From Bin87 sp963663945 (GTDB lineage: Bacteria; Chloroflexota; Dehalococcoidia; Lucifugimonadales; UBA3495), in the NCBI GenBank assembly GCA_963663945.1, contig OY760687.1, positions 2,108,001 to 2,172,000 on the forward strand: a stretch of DNA of 64,000 bases. Reading direction: 5' to 3'. A program made the translations under genes and the position numbers. This document shows, one piece after another, positions 35,044 through 44,570 of this stretch (its first letter is position 1; each line of letters opens with the position of its first letter). The notes under the pieces are model-generated. The model saw only the letters and a program-made list of their open reading frames with translations, did no database searches and was not told the origin of the DNA.

Positions 35044-36734
35044 TGCTCGCCGACGGATTTGGAAGCAACGGCTCGGGCTCGCCGGGAGTGCGCCGGTTGG
35101 GGCAGGTGGTGGGAGGCTCGCTGTCCCGCGGGTTGGACGTCCGGCTGGACGCGTCCGACGCCAGCGCCGAGGATGTGGCGGTGGGTTCGTTCGTGACCAT
35201 CCAGGGACGCCGGCAGCGCTATTTCGCCGTGGTGACCGACATCGAACTGCGCGCTGTGGACGACGGCGTGCGTCATTTCCCGCCGGCCGAAATCGGCGGT
35301 GGCGGTTTCATCGCGGAGGTCATCTCCGGCACGGTGGCTTATGGGCAACTGTCGGTCATGCCCAGCATGGCGGTTCCCATTGGGCCTGTCCAGCAGGAGG
35401 TCGCCGAACAGGCAAAGACGATTCCCGAGCACTTTTCCCCGGTATACGCAGCGTCGCAGGCGGACATTGACGCGGTATTTCGGGCCCGGGAGGGGGACTT
35501 CGCGCTGGGATCGCCGCAGGGCATGGAATCGTCGCTGGTACGGCTGGACCTGGCCGCCCTGGCAAACCGGTCGGTAGGCGTGTTTGGCGCATCCGGCTCC
35601 GGCAAAACCTTCCTGGCGCGAATGCTGTTGGCCGGGCTGGTGAAGCAAACCCCGGCGGTGTCGCTGGTATTCGACATGGAGAGTGAGTACGGCTGGCAGG
35701 GTCAGGACAACGACCGGGGGCGTCAGGTCAAGGGTCTCAAGCAGCTATTCCCTTCCCGGGTTGTCACCTTCACGCTGGACGAAGCAAGCAGCCGCCGCCG
35801 GGGAGCCACGCCGGATGGGGTCGTCCGGATCGGGTACGACGAGGTTGAGCCCGAGGACATCGAGGTGCTTCGCGAGTCGTTGAACTTATCCGAAGTTGCG
35901 GCGGCAACTTCGTGGAACGTGGCCAGGCACTTCAAGGACCAATGGCTGCGAGAATTCATTGCGCTGAGTGACGCCGATGTCAATGATTTGGCTTCTGAAA
36001 TCGGCGTCAACCTGTCAGCCCTGCAGACGCTGCATCGTCGCCTCGTGTCCTGGGAACGGTTCGGGTTCCTGGCAAACGAAAGCCAGGGCAACGCCAGCGC
36101 CGGCGGCATCATTGAGCAACTGGAGCGCGGAAACCACGTGGTTCTTGAGTTTGGGCAGTACGGGCGCAACACCGCCGCGTACGTGCTGGTCAGCAACCTC
36201 CTGACCCGTCGGATCCACGAGACCTGGGTGCGACGGAAGGAGTTGGCCGACGGCGGGCATGGAGACGAACCCAGGCCGCTGGTGATCTTCGTTGAGGAGG
36301 CGCACAAGTTCCTCACACCGGAAATCGCCTCCCAGACCATTTTTGGCGCCATTGCCCGCGAATTGCGAAAGTACAACGTGACGCTCATGATCGTCGACCA
36401 ACGGCCCAGCGGCATTGACTCTGAGGTCATGAGCCAATTGGGCACCAGGCTGTCCTGCGCCTTGAACGACGACCGGGACATGAATGCCGTGTTGATGGGA
36501 GCCCGGGACGCCGGACAGTTGCGGAATGTGCTGTCGCGGCTGGATAGCAAGCAACAGGCGCTGGTATTCGGCCACGCGGTGCCCATGCCCGTGGTTGTGC
36601 GACCTCGGGATTACGACGAAACGTTTTACGCCGAAATGGGAGCCGGTTCGAGCGTCGTCGTGGCCGGTGGGTTGCCGGAACCCGAGGCGGTAAGAATGCA
36701 GCGGGAAATCGACGAGCTGTTCCCGCCGGAGTAG
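35040..36734 (+). CDS. HerA/VirB4-type ATPase (DUF87-like)
   Basis: This 564-residue protein has an N-terminal HAS-barrel-like part (QVVGGSLSRGLDVRL to about residue 80), Walker A GASGSGKTF, a Walker B LVIFVEEAHKF, and an arginine-finger region near DQRPSGIDSEVMSQLG. HerA ATPases pump DNA as hexamers and normally pair with the NurA nuclease in DNA end processing. No nurA is next to this gene. The gene overlaps its upstream partner by four bases and panC follows after 52 bases. Confidence 0.86.
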   Translation: MMLADGFGSNGSGSPGVRRLGQVVGGSLSRGLDVRLDASDASAEDVAVGSFVTIQGRRQRYFAVVTDIELRAVDDGVRHFPPAEIGGGGFIAEVISGTVAYGQLSVMPSMAVPIGPVQQEVAEQAKTIPEHFSPVYAASQADIDAVFRAREGDFALGSPQGMESSLVRLDLAALANRSVGVFGASGSGKTFLARMLLAGLVKQTPAVSLVFDMESEYGWQGQDNDRGRQVKGLKQLFPSRVVTFTLDEASSRRRGATPDGVVRIGYDEVEPEDIEVLRESLNLSEVAAATSWNVARHFKDQWLREFIALSDADVNDLASEIGVNLSALQTLHRRLVSWERFGFLANESQGNASAGGIIEQLERGNHVVLEFGQYGRNTAAYVLVSNLLTRRIHETWVRRKELADGGHGDEPRPLVIFVEEAHKFLTPEIASQTIFGAIARELRKYNVTLMIVDQRPSGIDSEVMSQLGTRLSCALNDDRDMNAVLMGARDAGQLRNVLSRLDSKQQALVFGHAVPMPVVVRPRDYDETFYAEMGAGSSVVVAGGLPEPEAVRMQREIDELFPPE

Positions 36735-36786
36735 TCTGGCGCGGATGGACCGGGCAATCAGGATTTGGACAATCGGGATTTGATCG

Positions 36787-37632
36787 ATGCAGGTTGTTGA
36801 AACGTGCGCCGCCATGGCGTCCCGGTGCGGCCAGGCCTCACGTCCGTTGGGCCTGGTACCGACCATGGGAGCATTGCACGATGGGCACCTGTCGCTGGTC
36901 CGGCAGGCGCGAGCCGACAACGCAACCATGGCAGCGTCGATTTTCGTGAACCCGACCCAGTTCGGGCCTCACGAGGACTTTGCGCGTTACCCGCGCAGCC
37001 TGGAGCGGGACCTCGAGTTGTTGGAAGCTGAAGGCACAGACCTGGTGTTCGTCCCGCCGCCGCACGAGGTGTATCCGGAGGGTTTCGACACCTGGATAGA
37101 GCCGGGCGCGGTCGCCGAGGGGATGGAGGGCGCGGCCCGGCCCGGCCACTTCCGGGGCGTGGCCACGGTGGTCGCCAAGCTATTTACCATAACGCGACCG
37201 GACCGGGCATATTTCGGGCAGAAAGATGGCCAGCAGGTAGCGGTCATCCGCAAGATGAACGAGGACCTGAACCTGGGCGTCGCAGTGGTGACAATGCCGA
37301 CGATCCGGGAACCGGACGGTCTGGCGCTGAGCAGTCGCAACGCATACCTGAGCCCGGAGGAAAGGGAGGCTGCGCCCGCGGTTTACCGGGCGCTATGCGC
37401 TGCGGAGGATGTATGGCGCCGGGGCGAACGCGATGCAGGACGAATACAGCGAGCCGCCCACAACATCCTGGGACGGGAGCCCCTGATAGAGGCGGTGGAC
37501 TACGTGGGCATCGTGGATGCCGACACCATGCGACCGCTTGCGACCACCCACGAGGGTCGGCCGGTCATGATCGCCACGGCGGTGCAACTGGGGACGGTGC
37601 GACTCATTGACAACGTGATCGCGGGCGATTAG
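36787..37632 (+). CDS. panC: Pantoate-beta-alanine ligase
   Basis: This 281-residue enzyme makes pantothenate for coenzyme A. Nucleotide-binding VPTMGALHDGHLSLV (the HxGH signature), pantoate-binding FVNPTQFGP, the RPGHFRGVATVV block, and FGQKDGQQ are intact. No panB or panD is nearby. Its stop is 29 bases before a DUF262 gene. Confidence 0.93.
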   Translation: MQVVETCAAMASRCGQASRPLGLVPTMGALHDGHLSLVRQARADNATMAASIFVNPTQFGPHEDFARYPRSLERDLELLEAEGTDLVFVPPPHEVYPEGFDTWIEPGAVAEGMEGAARPGHFRGVATVVAKLFTITRPDRAYFGQKDGQQVAVIRKMNEDLNLGVAVVTMPTIREPDGLALSSRNAYLSPEEREAAPAVYRALCAAEDVWRRGERDAGRIQRAAHNILGREPLIEAVDYVGIVDADTMRPLATTHEGRPVMIATAVQLGTVRLIDNVIAGD

Positions 37633-37661
37633 CTCAGTGTCGTCACAATTAGGAGGCATTA

Positions 37662-39455
37662 ATGAGAACCGACATTTTGAACCCGAAGAACCTGTTCCAA
37701 AAAGACGTCCGGTATACGATCCCTTTGTTCCAACGGCCGTACGTATGGACACAGGAAGATCAGTGGGAACCGTTGTGGGACGATGTGAGGAACGTTGCGG
37801 AAAGCTACTTGGACGAACTGGAGCACTCCAAGCGCGATGCGGTAGCAGCCGAGCGGCAAACCACCCCACATTTTTTGGGGGCTGTCGTGATGCAGCAAGT
37901 ACCCACGGCAGCAAAAGACATTGAACAGCGAGAAGTGATCGACGGACAACAACGAATGACTACGTTGCAATTGCTGCTTGATGCCACCCAAGAAGTTTAC
38001 GCAGGGTTGGATTTGCGTCTAAACGCGCGTGGATTATCTAAGCTTGTAACCAACGATCACGACTTGGTGCAAGACGAAAAGCCTCACCACGTGTTCAAAC
38101 TATGGCCTACCCGAACCGATCGGGAAGCGTTCCGACATGCTATGGACAATGGACTTGCCGCTAACGACTTCGAGGAGTCTCTGATCGTCCAAGCTCACGA
38201 TTTTTTCCAGCTACAAGTCAGCAAGTGGCTGCACGAAAAACCGGATGAACTGATAGACAGGGCAGATGCGTTGGAGATTGCTGTCACCACAATGTTGCAA
38301 CTGATCGTCATAGATCTCGACGACAAAGATGACCCCAACGTAATATTCGAGACGTTGAACGCGCGGGGGACTCCGCTAGAGCAATCCGATTTGGTCAAAA
38401 ACTTCGTGATGGCGCAATCCGATAACACTGCAAGGAATGGTCTAGAGATTTGGGGCGATTTAGATGACCGTTGGTGGCGCGATGAGGTGAGGCAAGGGCG
38501 GTTGTTTCGGCCGCGTCTAGACATGCTACTGAACTACTGGCTCGCTATGCGTACTGGTGACGACGTGTCGCCATCGAGGGTATTTGACACTTTTCGCAGC
38601 CAGGTGGAGGGATCGACTGTCGGTGCGGTGATGTCAGAGGCGACCAGCGATTTTAAAAAATATCGGCGCTTCGTCACAAATGGGCAACGGTCACCCGAAG
38701 AAGAGTTGTTCTATTACCGTTTGAACGTGATGCAGTTGGGTGTCATTACCCCTGTGCTTCTGCTGTTGCTGTCGGCTTCGCACGATGTTCGTATCAAATC
38801 CTTCCGAGCGTTGGAAAGTTTCCTCGTGCGAAGGATGCTTTGCCGGCAAACGAGCAAGGATTACAATCGTCTAACGCTGGAATTGGCGAGTCGACTGCGG
38901 AACCGTGGTCTTGAACACGCCGATAGGGTTGTTGCCGAATTCTTGAGTGCTCAAACAGCATATTCAAGAGAATGGCCGAGCGATGCGACCGTAACCGAAA
39001 CATTACAGACATCCCCCGTTTATCGGTTATTGACGCGGGGGAGGTTGCGGTTGGTTTTGGAAGGCGCTGAAGGCCAACTGCGCGCTCCGAAATCTGAGGA
39101 CAGCCACGTGCCAAAAAATCTGACTATCGAGCACCTCATGCCCGTCACCTGGACACAATTCTGGCCCCTGCCCGACAATTCGGATCCCGAATTGGCAACA
39201 CAGGAACGAAACCAACTCATCCATACGATCGGAAACTTGACGCTCTTAAACCAAAAACTGAACAGCCCGATCTCTAATTATCGATGGGATTTCAAAAAGA
39301 CCGAGCTCCTGAAGTACGCCGTGTTGAACCTGAACGGCGAGTTAATGGGCGTCGATGAGTGGGATCACGATTCCATCCGCGACCGAAGCAAACGTCTAGC
39401 CAAATTGGTCACCGAGTGCTGGCCAGGACCAAATGCTGGATATTGGCACAGTTGA
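37662..39455 (+). CDS. DUF262/DUF1524 (GmrSD-like) restriction-type protein
   Basis: This 597-residue protein has the N-terminal DUF262 segment IPLFQRPYVW (20-29) and the ParB-like DGQQR (94-98), which hydrolyses nucleotides in related proteins. The C-terminal DUF1524 HNH-type part has IEHLMPVTW (489-497) and HTIGNLTLLNQKLN (about 525-540). The layout matches single-chain GmrSD/BrxU-type enzymes that cut modified phage DNA, and the SspE family. It is visibly more AT-rich than neighbouring genes (by eye) and has no methylase partner, which suggests horizontal transfer. AGGAGG precedes the ATG. Confidence 0.85.
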   Translation: MRTDILNPKNLFQKDVRYTIPLFQRPYVWTQEDQWEPLWDDVRNVAESYLDELEHSKRDAVAAERQTTPHFLGAVVMQQVPTAAKDIEQREVIDGQQRMTTLQLLLDATQEVYAGLDLRLNARGLSKLVTNDHDLVQDEKPHHVFKLWPTRTDREAFRHAMDNGLAANDFEESLIVQAHDFFQLQVSKWLHEKPDELIDRADALEIAVTTMLQLIVIDLDDKDDPNVIFETLNARGTPLEQSDLVKNFVMAQSDNTARNGLEIWGDLDDRWWRDEVRQGRLFRPRLDMLLNYWLAMRTGDDVSPSRVFDTFRSQVEGSTVGAVMSEATSDFKKYRRFVTNGQRSPEEELFYYRLNVMQLGVITPVLLLLLSASHDVRIKSFRALESFLVRRMLCRQTSKDYNRLTLELASRLRNRGLEHADRVVAEFLSAQTAYSREWPSDATVTETLQTSPVYRLLTRGRLRLVLEGAEGQLRAPKSEDSHVPKNLTIEHLMPVTWTQFWPLPDNSDPELATQERNQLIHTIGNLTLLNQKLNSPISNYRWDFKKTELLKYAVLNLNGELMGVDEWDHDSIRDRSKRLAKLVTECWPGPNAGYWHS

Positions 39456-39568
39456 TGCGGAGGACGAGGCCGCTCACGACCAACCCGATCAGCCACGCGT
39501 CCAAATTTTTGGGGCCGGAATCCCTGAAGATCCCGGTGCGATCTACAACGCAGTCGTAGCCGTTCGGG

Positions 39569-40567
39569 TTACGACTGGGTCAACTCCCGCACCGTTTCCA
39601 TCAAGGCTGGGATCACCTTTTCCCAGTCGCCGACCACGCCGTAGCGGGCTTCCTTGAAGATGTTGGCGTCGGCGTCTTTGTTGATGGCGACGATGGCCTT
39701 GGAGCCGCTGCAACCCGCCATGTGCTGGCTGGCGCCGGAAATCGCGACAGTGATGTACAGGTCGGGGGTGATAGTCTTGCCGGTGAGCCCCACCTGGTAG
39801 TTGGCGGGAACCCATCCCGAGTCCACTGCGGCGCGGGAGGCGCCCACGGCACCACCCAGCAGGCCGGCCAGTTCTTCCAACTGCGAGAAGGGCTCGGGCC
39901 CGCCGAGTCCGCGCCCGCCTGACACAACGATCCGGGCGTCCTCGAGCTTGATGCCCTCGGCCTCTTCCTTCACCACGTCGACCACACGGGTCTTGGCAGC
40001 GGAGGCATCGATATCCACCGGGAATGCCACGACCTGGCCACTGCGCCCGGCATCGGCGTCCAGCGGCTCGTAGGTCTTGGGCCGGATGGCGGCGATCTGC
40101 GGCGTATGAGTGCAGCTGACCACGGCAATGGCGCTGCCGCCGTACACCGGGCGGTTGGCCAGCAGGCGGCCGGTTGCGGTGTCGGCGGACACTTCCAGGC
40201 AGTCCTGCGCCAGTCCCACGCCCAGCCGGAACGCCAGTCGGGGAGCCAGTTCGCGGCCCTCGTTGTTGCGGGCAATGAGAATGATCCCGGGGTTGGCCTC
40301 GGCCGCCACCGTCTGCATGGCCGACAGGTAGAGATCTGGATGATAGTCGGCGAGGGCGGGATTGGTCACCGCGTACGCTTTGTCGGCGCCCTGGGCGATG
40401 GCCTGTTGGGGCGCATCGGCGACGTCTGCTCCGATCACCGCGATGGACAGTTCCTGGTTGAGGGCGTCGGCGAGCGAACGCCCGGCGGCCAGCAGTTCCT
40501 GGGCGGTGGACGCCAGTTGCCCGTCGGGGGCGTCGCCGAAAACGAGGATGCCGGTTGCGTCTGCCAT
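39569..40567 (-). CDS. etfA: Electron transfer flavoprotein, alpha subunit
   Basis: This 332-residue protein carries FAD between acyl-CoA (or other) dehydrogenases and the respiratory chain. The C-terminal FAD-binding region holds SGGRGLGGPEPF, the LTGKTITPDLYITVAISGAS block, and SKAIVAINKDADANIF. The start has a GGAG site. It follows etfB on the same strand after a palindromic repeat of about 96 bases. The ETF partner dehydrogenases are not in the window. Confidence 0.93.
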   Translation of the reverse strand: MADATGILVFGDAPDGQLASTAQELLAAGRSLADALNQELSIAVIGADVADAPQQAIAQGADKAYAVTNPALADYHPDLYLSAMQTVAAEANPGIILIARNNEGRELAPRLAFRLGVGLAQDCLEVSADTATGRLLANRPVYGGSAIAVVSCTHTPQIAAIRPKTYEPLDADAGRSGQVVAFPVDIDASAAKTRVVDVVKEEAEGIKLEDARIVVSGGRGLGGPEPFSQLEELAGLLGGAVGASRAAVDSGWVPANYQVGLTGKTITPDLYITVAISGASQHMAGCSGSKAIVAINKDADANIFKEARYGVVGDWEKVIPALMETVRELTQS

Positions 40568-40607
40568 TTGAAGCTTATCTCCGTGAATCGGTGTGTTTCA
40601 CTGTGCA

Positions 40608-40703
40608 GTCATTCCCGCTTTCGCGAGAAACCAGAGTTCGCTGCCAGGGTCAGTGAAGTTGGCTTGCGAAAAGTTCCGGATTCCGGCTCAAGGCCGGAAT
40701 GAC
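40608..40703. repeat. Palindromic element between etfB and etfA
   Basis: The ends GTCATTCC (40608-40615) and GGAATGAC (40696-40703) are exact inverted repeats. Inside, ATTCCGGC (40680-40687) and GCCGGAAT (40693-40700) form a hairpin with a 5-base loop. The element fills the gap between the two ETF genes (148 bases) and looks like a MITE or REP insertion. Confidence 0.65.
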
Positions 40704-40715
40704 AGGCTTGGTACG

Positions 40716-41516
40716 TTAGATGAGGCGATCCTCGCGGAGCCGCAGCGCCAATTGGCGAGCCGCATCCGCGTCGTCGTCGCCCTCTATGATCTCGCAATCC
40801 TGGTCGCGCTCGGGTACGAACAGATCGTGCAGCGTCAGGCGCGGCTCCAGCTGGGCGTCGTCTATGTCCAAGTCACCGGTGGTCCAGACGGTCGGCCGCT
40901 TGCGGGTGGCCGCCATGATGCCCCGCAGGGTGGGGTATCGAGGCTGGCCCAGCTCGTTGCTGACGGTGACCAGCGCCGGCAGGTCCGCCTCGACGACCTC
41001 GAAGCCGTCGGGGGCGAGACGCTCCACCACCACCTTGCTGTCCTGTACATCCACCTTTTTGCCAAGGGTAATGCAGGCCATGCCGAGCGTCTCAGCGACT
41101 CCCAAGGGCACCTGGGCGTTGTCCCAATCGGAAGCCTGACGGCCGCAGATGATCAGGTCAAAGCCGCCGAGCTTTTGAATGGCGGCAGTGAGTAGCTGGA
41201 CGGTGAAGAACGAGTCCACCGAGTTGGCGAAGGCGTCGTCCTGCAGCAGCACCAACTCGTCGGCGCCCATGGACAGCGGCTTCTTCATCACGTCCAGGGC
41301 GAAAGTGGTGCCGGAGGAGATGACGGTGATGTTGGCTCCCTGCTCGTCCTTGATCTGCAGGGCCGCCTCCACGGCGTTTTCGTCAAAGCCGTTCACGACG
41401 GGCGGGATGTTCGCCGGCGGGACCACCTGCCGGGCGTCGGGATCGATACGGAAGGCGGCGGCGGGCATTTCGGGGTCGACGACCTGCTTGGCCAGCACGC
41501 AAATATTAACGGGCAT
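40716..41516 (-). CDS. etfB: Electron transfer flavoprotein, beta subunit
   Basis: This 266-residue partner of EtfA holds the AMP and part of the electron path. Family blocks: NICVLAKQVVDPE at the start, the NGFDENAVEAALQIK segment, DLIICGRQASDWDNAQ, and the LPALVTVSNELGQPRYPTLRGIMAA signature. The start at 41516 is preferred over an upstream TTG at 41540, because it gives the usual MPVNICVL beginning. Confidence 0.93.
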   Translation of the reverse strand: MPVNICVLAKQVVDPEMPAAAFRIDPDARQVVPPANIPPVVNGFDENAVEAALQIKDEQGANITVISSGTTFALDVMKKPLSMGADELVLLQDDAFANSVDSFFTVQLLTAAIQKLGGFDLIICGRQASDWDNAQVPLGVAETLGMACITLGKKVDVQDSKVVVERLAPDGFEVVEADLPALVTVSNELGQPRYPTLRGIMAATRKRPTVWTTGDLDIDDAQLEPRLTLHDLFVPERDQDCEIIEGDDDADAARQLALRLREDRLI

Positions 41517-41707
41517 CAGGAACGCACTCTCCTGTGGCAATACGAAAATGGGCTATGTGAAAGTTATCACTAGCCCATTCCAGTGTCAAACATTCCCCGA
41601 ATTCGTCGCCATGACAACGCTTTCGGGACGGAAGGGCGAATCGAGCCCGGGGCCCGTTGCCACGCTCCGAGCTATCGGATCCCGCGATTCACCCGCGGCG
41701 GGTTCAC

Positions 41708-42715
41708 CTAGACCTCGCGGAAGGCCGGTTCCGCCTCTTCGATGTGGAAGTTGTTGGCCCACAGGTCGTCGATGATGGCCTGGTCGCCCTCGGTGATCGG
41801 CGGCGTGTCCACCGCCTCCGAGTACTCTTTCAACTCGTCCAGCGTGGTGAAGTTGGGCAGCACGCTGGTGATGGTCGGTTGGTGAAGCACGAACTGGATG
41901 GCGGCCTGGCTCATGGTGCGCCCGACCTCCTCGCCGGCAAGGAATTTGACCTCGTTCACCTTGATCAGCGCCTCGCTGAGCCACTGGTGCCGGCGATACG
42001 AGCGGTGGTCGTTCTCATCGAATTCGGGCGGCTCGTCGTAGCGACCCGTCAGCGCCTCGGAGGCGTGGGGCACGCGGGACAGCAGACCCACCTGTTCCTT
42101 CTCAGCGATGGGGAAGAAGTCCTTCGCCGGGTCCTGCTCCAGGATGCTGTAGATGATCTGGCAACTGCTGACGTGGCGCTCTTCCATGCTGGCCTGGCCT
42201 TCTTCGAACCAGCCGATGTCGGGGCCCAATGCGGAGCCGTAGTAACGGATTTTGCCCTCGTGCTTCAACTCCTCGAGGGTCTCGAAAACCTCGTCGTTTT
42301 CGATGGCCTCGATGCGGGGGTTGTGCAGCTGGTAAAGGTCGATGTAGTCGGTCTTCAGTCGGCGCAGAGATTGCTCGCACGCGAAGCGAATGAACTCCGG
42401 CTCGAACTTCTGCGGGCGTTCCTGGTGCCCGACGCGGGGCGTGGTCTGGTCGTAGATATCGTAGCCAAACTTGGTCGCGATGATCATCTCGTGGCGGCGG
42501 TGGCTCATGAACTTGGCAAGCACGTCTTCGCCGTAGCCGTCGCCGTAGGTGTCGGCGGTGTCGAAGAAGTTGATGCCCAGTTCCAGCGCCTCCTCCAACA
42601 ACTGGCGTCGGGTCTCTTCGGGGATGAGGCCCCACCAGTTGGTGGCCACGGTCCAAACGCCGAAGCCGACTTCGGAGATCATCAGGTCGGTGCGGGGGAG
42701 TTGGCGGTATTTCAT
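41708..42715 (-). CDS. Aldo-keto reductase
   Basis: This 335-residue (alpha/beta)8 barrel oxidoreductase has the catalytic tetrad D52, Y57 (FFDTADTYG), K82 (ATKFGY) and H131 (YQLHNP). The C-terminal TSVLPNFTTLDEL segment is the nucleotide-phosphate region. NADPH is the likely cofactor. AAGGTG precedes the ATG. The substrate is unknown. Confidence 0.88.
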   Translation of the reverse strand: MKYRQLPRTDLMISEVGFGVWTVATNWWGLIPEETRRQLLEEALELGINFFDTADTYGDGYGEDVLAKFMSHRRHEMIIATKFGYDIYDQTTPRVGHQERPQKFEPEFIRFACEQSLRRLKTDYIDLYQLHNPRIEAIENDEVFETLEELKHEGKIRYYGSALGPDIGWFEEGQASMEERHVSSCQIIYSILEQDPAKDFFPIAEKEQVGLLSRVPHASEALTGRYDEPPEFDENDHRSYRRHQWLSEALIKVNEVKFLAGEEVGRTMSQAAIQFVLHQPTITSVLPNFTTLDELKEYSEAVDTPPITEGDQAIIDDLWANNFHIEEAEPAFREV

Positions 42716-42722
42716 GATCTAA

Positions 42723-43331
42723 TCACCTTTGAGTGGCGTCGCTCAGCCAACGGCTCATGCCTTCAATGAATTCGTCTCGTATTGTACTGGAGGAACCGCA
42801 GAACTCGACGATCAACCGCTCCTTGAAGGCCTGCGGATCGTCGCAGGACGGAACTACGAAAGAGTCCACCGGGTCGCAGGCTATTGTCATGTCGCGGCCT
42901 TCGACGAACGTCCGATTGACCGGCATCGCCAACGGTTCAGCAGCGCTCGGCCACGTACCGTCGACGATCATCCATCCCGCGTCGGTTTTCAGGCGTATGT
43001 ACGTGTGCACGTCCGGCACGGGCTCCCGGGCCACCAGGGATTTTAGCTCTGCGGGGAAATGGGAGGTGTTTTCTCGCGTGAACCGGTGGGTGCACATGAT
43101 GATCCGCGAGTCCATGCCGAGCTCACGAAAGATCCCATCCAACACATAATGTTTGCCCGAACACGTGCCGCGCCACTCCTCAATGATGGCCTCCGGTGAC
43201 CGGGAACTTGCGCGCTTGTAGGGCATATCCCGGATCAGCGTGAAGGCGGCACCGGCATCAAGCGTTGCGCCCGGAACGGCATGTCCGCGGCGACGGCTTT
43301 CCCGTTCCAGGAGGGCTAGGAGAGCAGACAT
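42723..43331 (-). CDS. Transglutaminase-like cysteine-protease-fold protein
   Basis: This 202-residue protein shows a Cys-His-Asp triad in order: C57 (GTCSGKH), H109 (VHTYIRL) and D124 (IVDGTWP). That pattern fits the transglutaminase-like superfamily, whose bacterial members are often proteases or amidases. No signal peptide was seen, so it is probably cytoplasmic. It is 7 bases from the aldo-keto reductase gene. A weak start context suggests the ATG at 43331 should be checked. Confidence 0.68.
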   Translation of the reverse strand: MSALLALLERESRRRGHAVPGATLDAGAAFTLIRDMPYKRASSRSPEAIIEEWRGTCSGKHYVLDGIFRELGMDSRIIMCTHRFTRENTSHFPAELKSLVAREPVPDVHTYIRLKTDAGWMIVDGTWPSAAEPLAMPVNRTFVEGRDMTIACDPVDSFVVPSCDDPQAFKERLIVEFCGSSSTIRDEFIEGMSRWLSDATQR

Positions 43332-43391
43332 AGCAATCGCGCGTGGGCTCGGTCGGGAGCAGATCGCAGTGAACGGACTGGGCGCGGCACG

Positions 43392-43982
43392 CTACGCCGG
43401 CACCAACCCCAGGCTCCCGCGCACCGCTTCCACCATCTCGTTGAAGCGGGCGTCGTCCAGGACGGGAGTGGCGTCGCCGAGGCGGACGGTGGGAATGACG
43501 TCCACCCAGGACTTGCAGCCGCCGTACTCGGGGATGAACGGCGCGGTGGTGGGTTGTTCCATCTTGTAGACGCGCAGGAGCATGATGGTCAGCGGCACCA
43601 TCGGCTTCCAGTGCAGGCGGGACTGGGCGTAGGTGTCCGTCCAGATGTGGTGCGGCGCCAGGTCTTCCACCTTGCCCTGCTGGTCGATCTCGATGAGCTC
43701 GTGGACGTGGGCCCAGTGGGTGAAGGTGACGGCGTCCTTGTCATCCGGGTCGTCGGCCAGCAGTTGGCGCAACGCGGGCTGGTGGCTGTCCTTGAGCAGG
43801 TCTTCCTTCTGGTGCAGGTAGGTGGGGTAGAGCAGGAACTCGGGATGCACCACGCGGAAGTCCTTGCTCTCCTCGTGGATGCCGCCCTTGCGCAGCATCA
43901 TGATCTGGTCGCCGTCGGCCAGGGCCTTGACGGTTATCGCCCACTCTTTGAGGGCCAGTTGGCAGGTCGCGGGGGTGGTCAT
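43392..43982 (-). CDS. DUF1802 family protein
   Basis: This 196-residue protein matches DUF1802 by its ALKEWAITVKALADGDQIMM start, the LRKGGIHEESKDFRV block, and FLLYPTYLHQKEDLL. Its role is unknown. The start at 43982 has a GGAGG site; the longer reading frame upstream is not coding. It lies near the Tag-like gene, with a 64-base gap. Confidence 0.78.
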   Translation of the reverse strand: MTTPATCQLALKEWAITVKALADGDQIMMLRKGGIHEESKDFRVVHPEFLLYPTYLHQKEDLLKDSHQPALRQLLADDPDDKDAVTFTHWAHVHELIEIDQQGKVEDLAPHHIWTDTYAQSRLHWKPMVPLTIMLLRVYKMEQPTTAPFIPEYGGCKSWVDVIPTVRLGDATPVLDDARFNEMVEAVRGSLGLVPA

Positions 43983-44046
43983 GGCCTCAACCTCCGAGGA
44001 ATTTGCATGGATGGACAGGTTGATCAGGATTGAATCGGACGGACGG

Positions 44047-44520
44047 CTAGTGGCCGCGGCTGCAGAACTCATCCCAGCTGGGCACGTCTTCGCCGGTGAC
44101 GTAGAGCCAGTAGTAGGTGCCGATGTCGCCCATGTACTTGAATTGCTTGCGCACGTCCTTGATGGTGGCTTCGAGGTCGCCGTGGGAGCGCAGGTAGTTG
44201 CGGATGTCCCCGCCGTGCTCCTCCTCCAGCTCGATGAGTTTCTGGGCGTTGTGCACGGTGGCGACGATCTTGCGGCGGTTCCGGATGATGGCCGGGTCGG
44301 CGGCCAGCGTGTCGATCGCTGACTCGTCCATCGCGGCCACTGCCGCGACATCGAACCCCTGAAAATCAGACTGGAACCCCGGCCATTTGGTGTTGACCAC
44401 CTTCCACGACATGCCGCTCTGGAACACCGCCTTGGTCATGACCTCCAGGTAGTCGTTCAGGCTCCGGGGTTCGATCTGTTCCGGAGCTTCGGGATGCTGC
44501 CGTTCCTGTTGCGTGGTCAT
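44047..44520 (-). CDS. DNA-3-methyladenine glycosylase I-like (Tag) protein
   Basis: This 157-residue protein resembles Tag from FQSGMSWKVVNTKWPGF, LAADPAIIRNRRKIVATVHNA, and the KQFKYMGDIGTYYWLY segment. Tag excises 3-methyladenine from DNA. It lacks the usual N-terminal Cys and has only partial counterparts of the zinc ligands, so activity is uncertain. GGAG precedes the ATG. Confidence 0.7.
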   Translation of the reverse strand: MTTQQERQHPEAPEQIEPRSLNDYLEVMTKAVFQSGMSWKVVNTKWPGFQSDFQGFDVAAVAAMDESAIDTLAADPAIIRNRRKIVATVHNAQKLIELEEEHGGDIRNYLRSHGDLEATIKDVRKQFKYMGDIGTYYWLYVTGEDVPSWDEFCSRGH

Positions 44521-44570
44521 AACGTGCTCCTTGACGAAACAGCCCGGGTCGTGAACGCCGGCGGTCTATC

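Noticed and set aside
39433..39657. Small plus-strand frame starting inside the end of the DUF262 gene
   Set aside because: It runs into the end of etfA on the other strand and has no family-like part. It may be a remnant, but I cannot support a gene.
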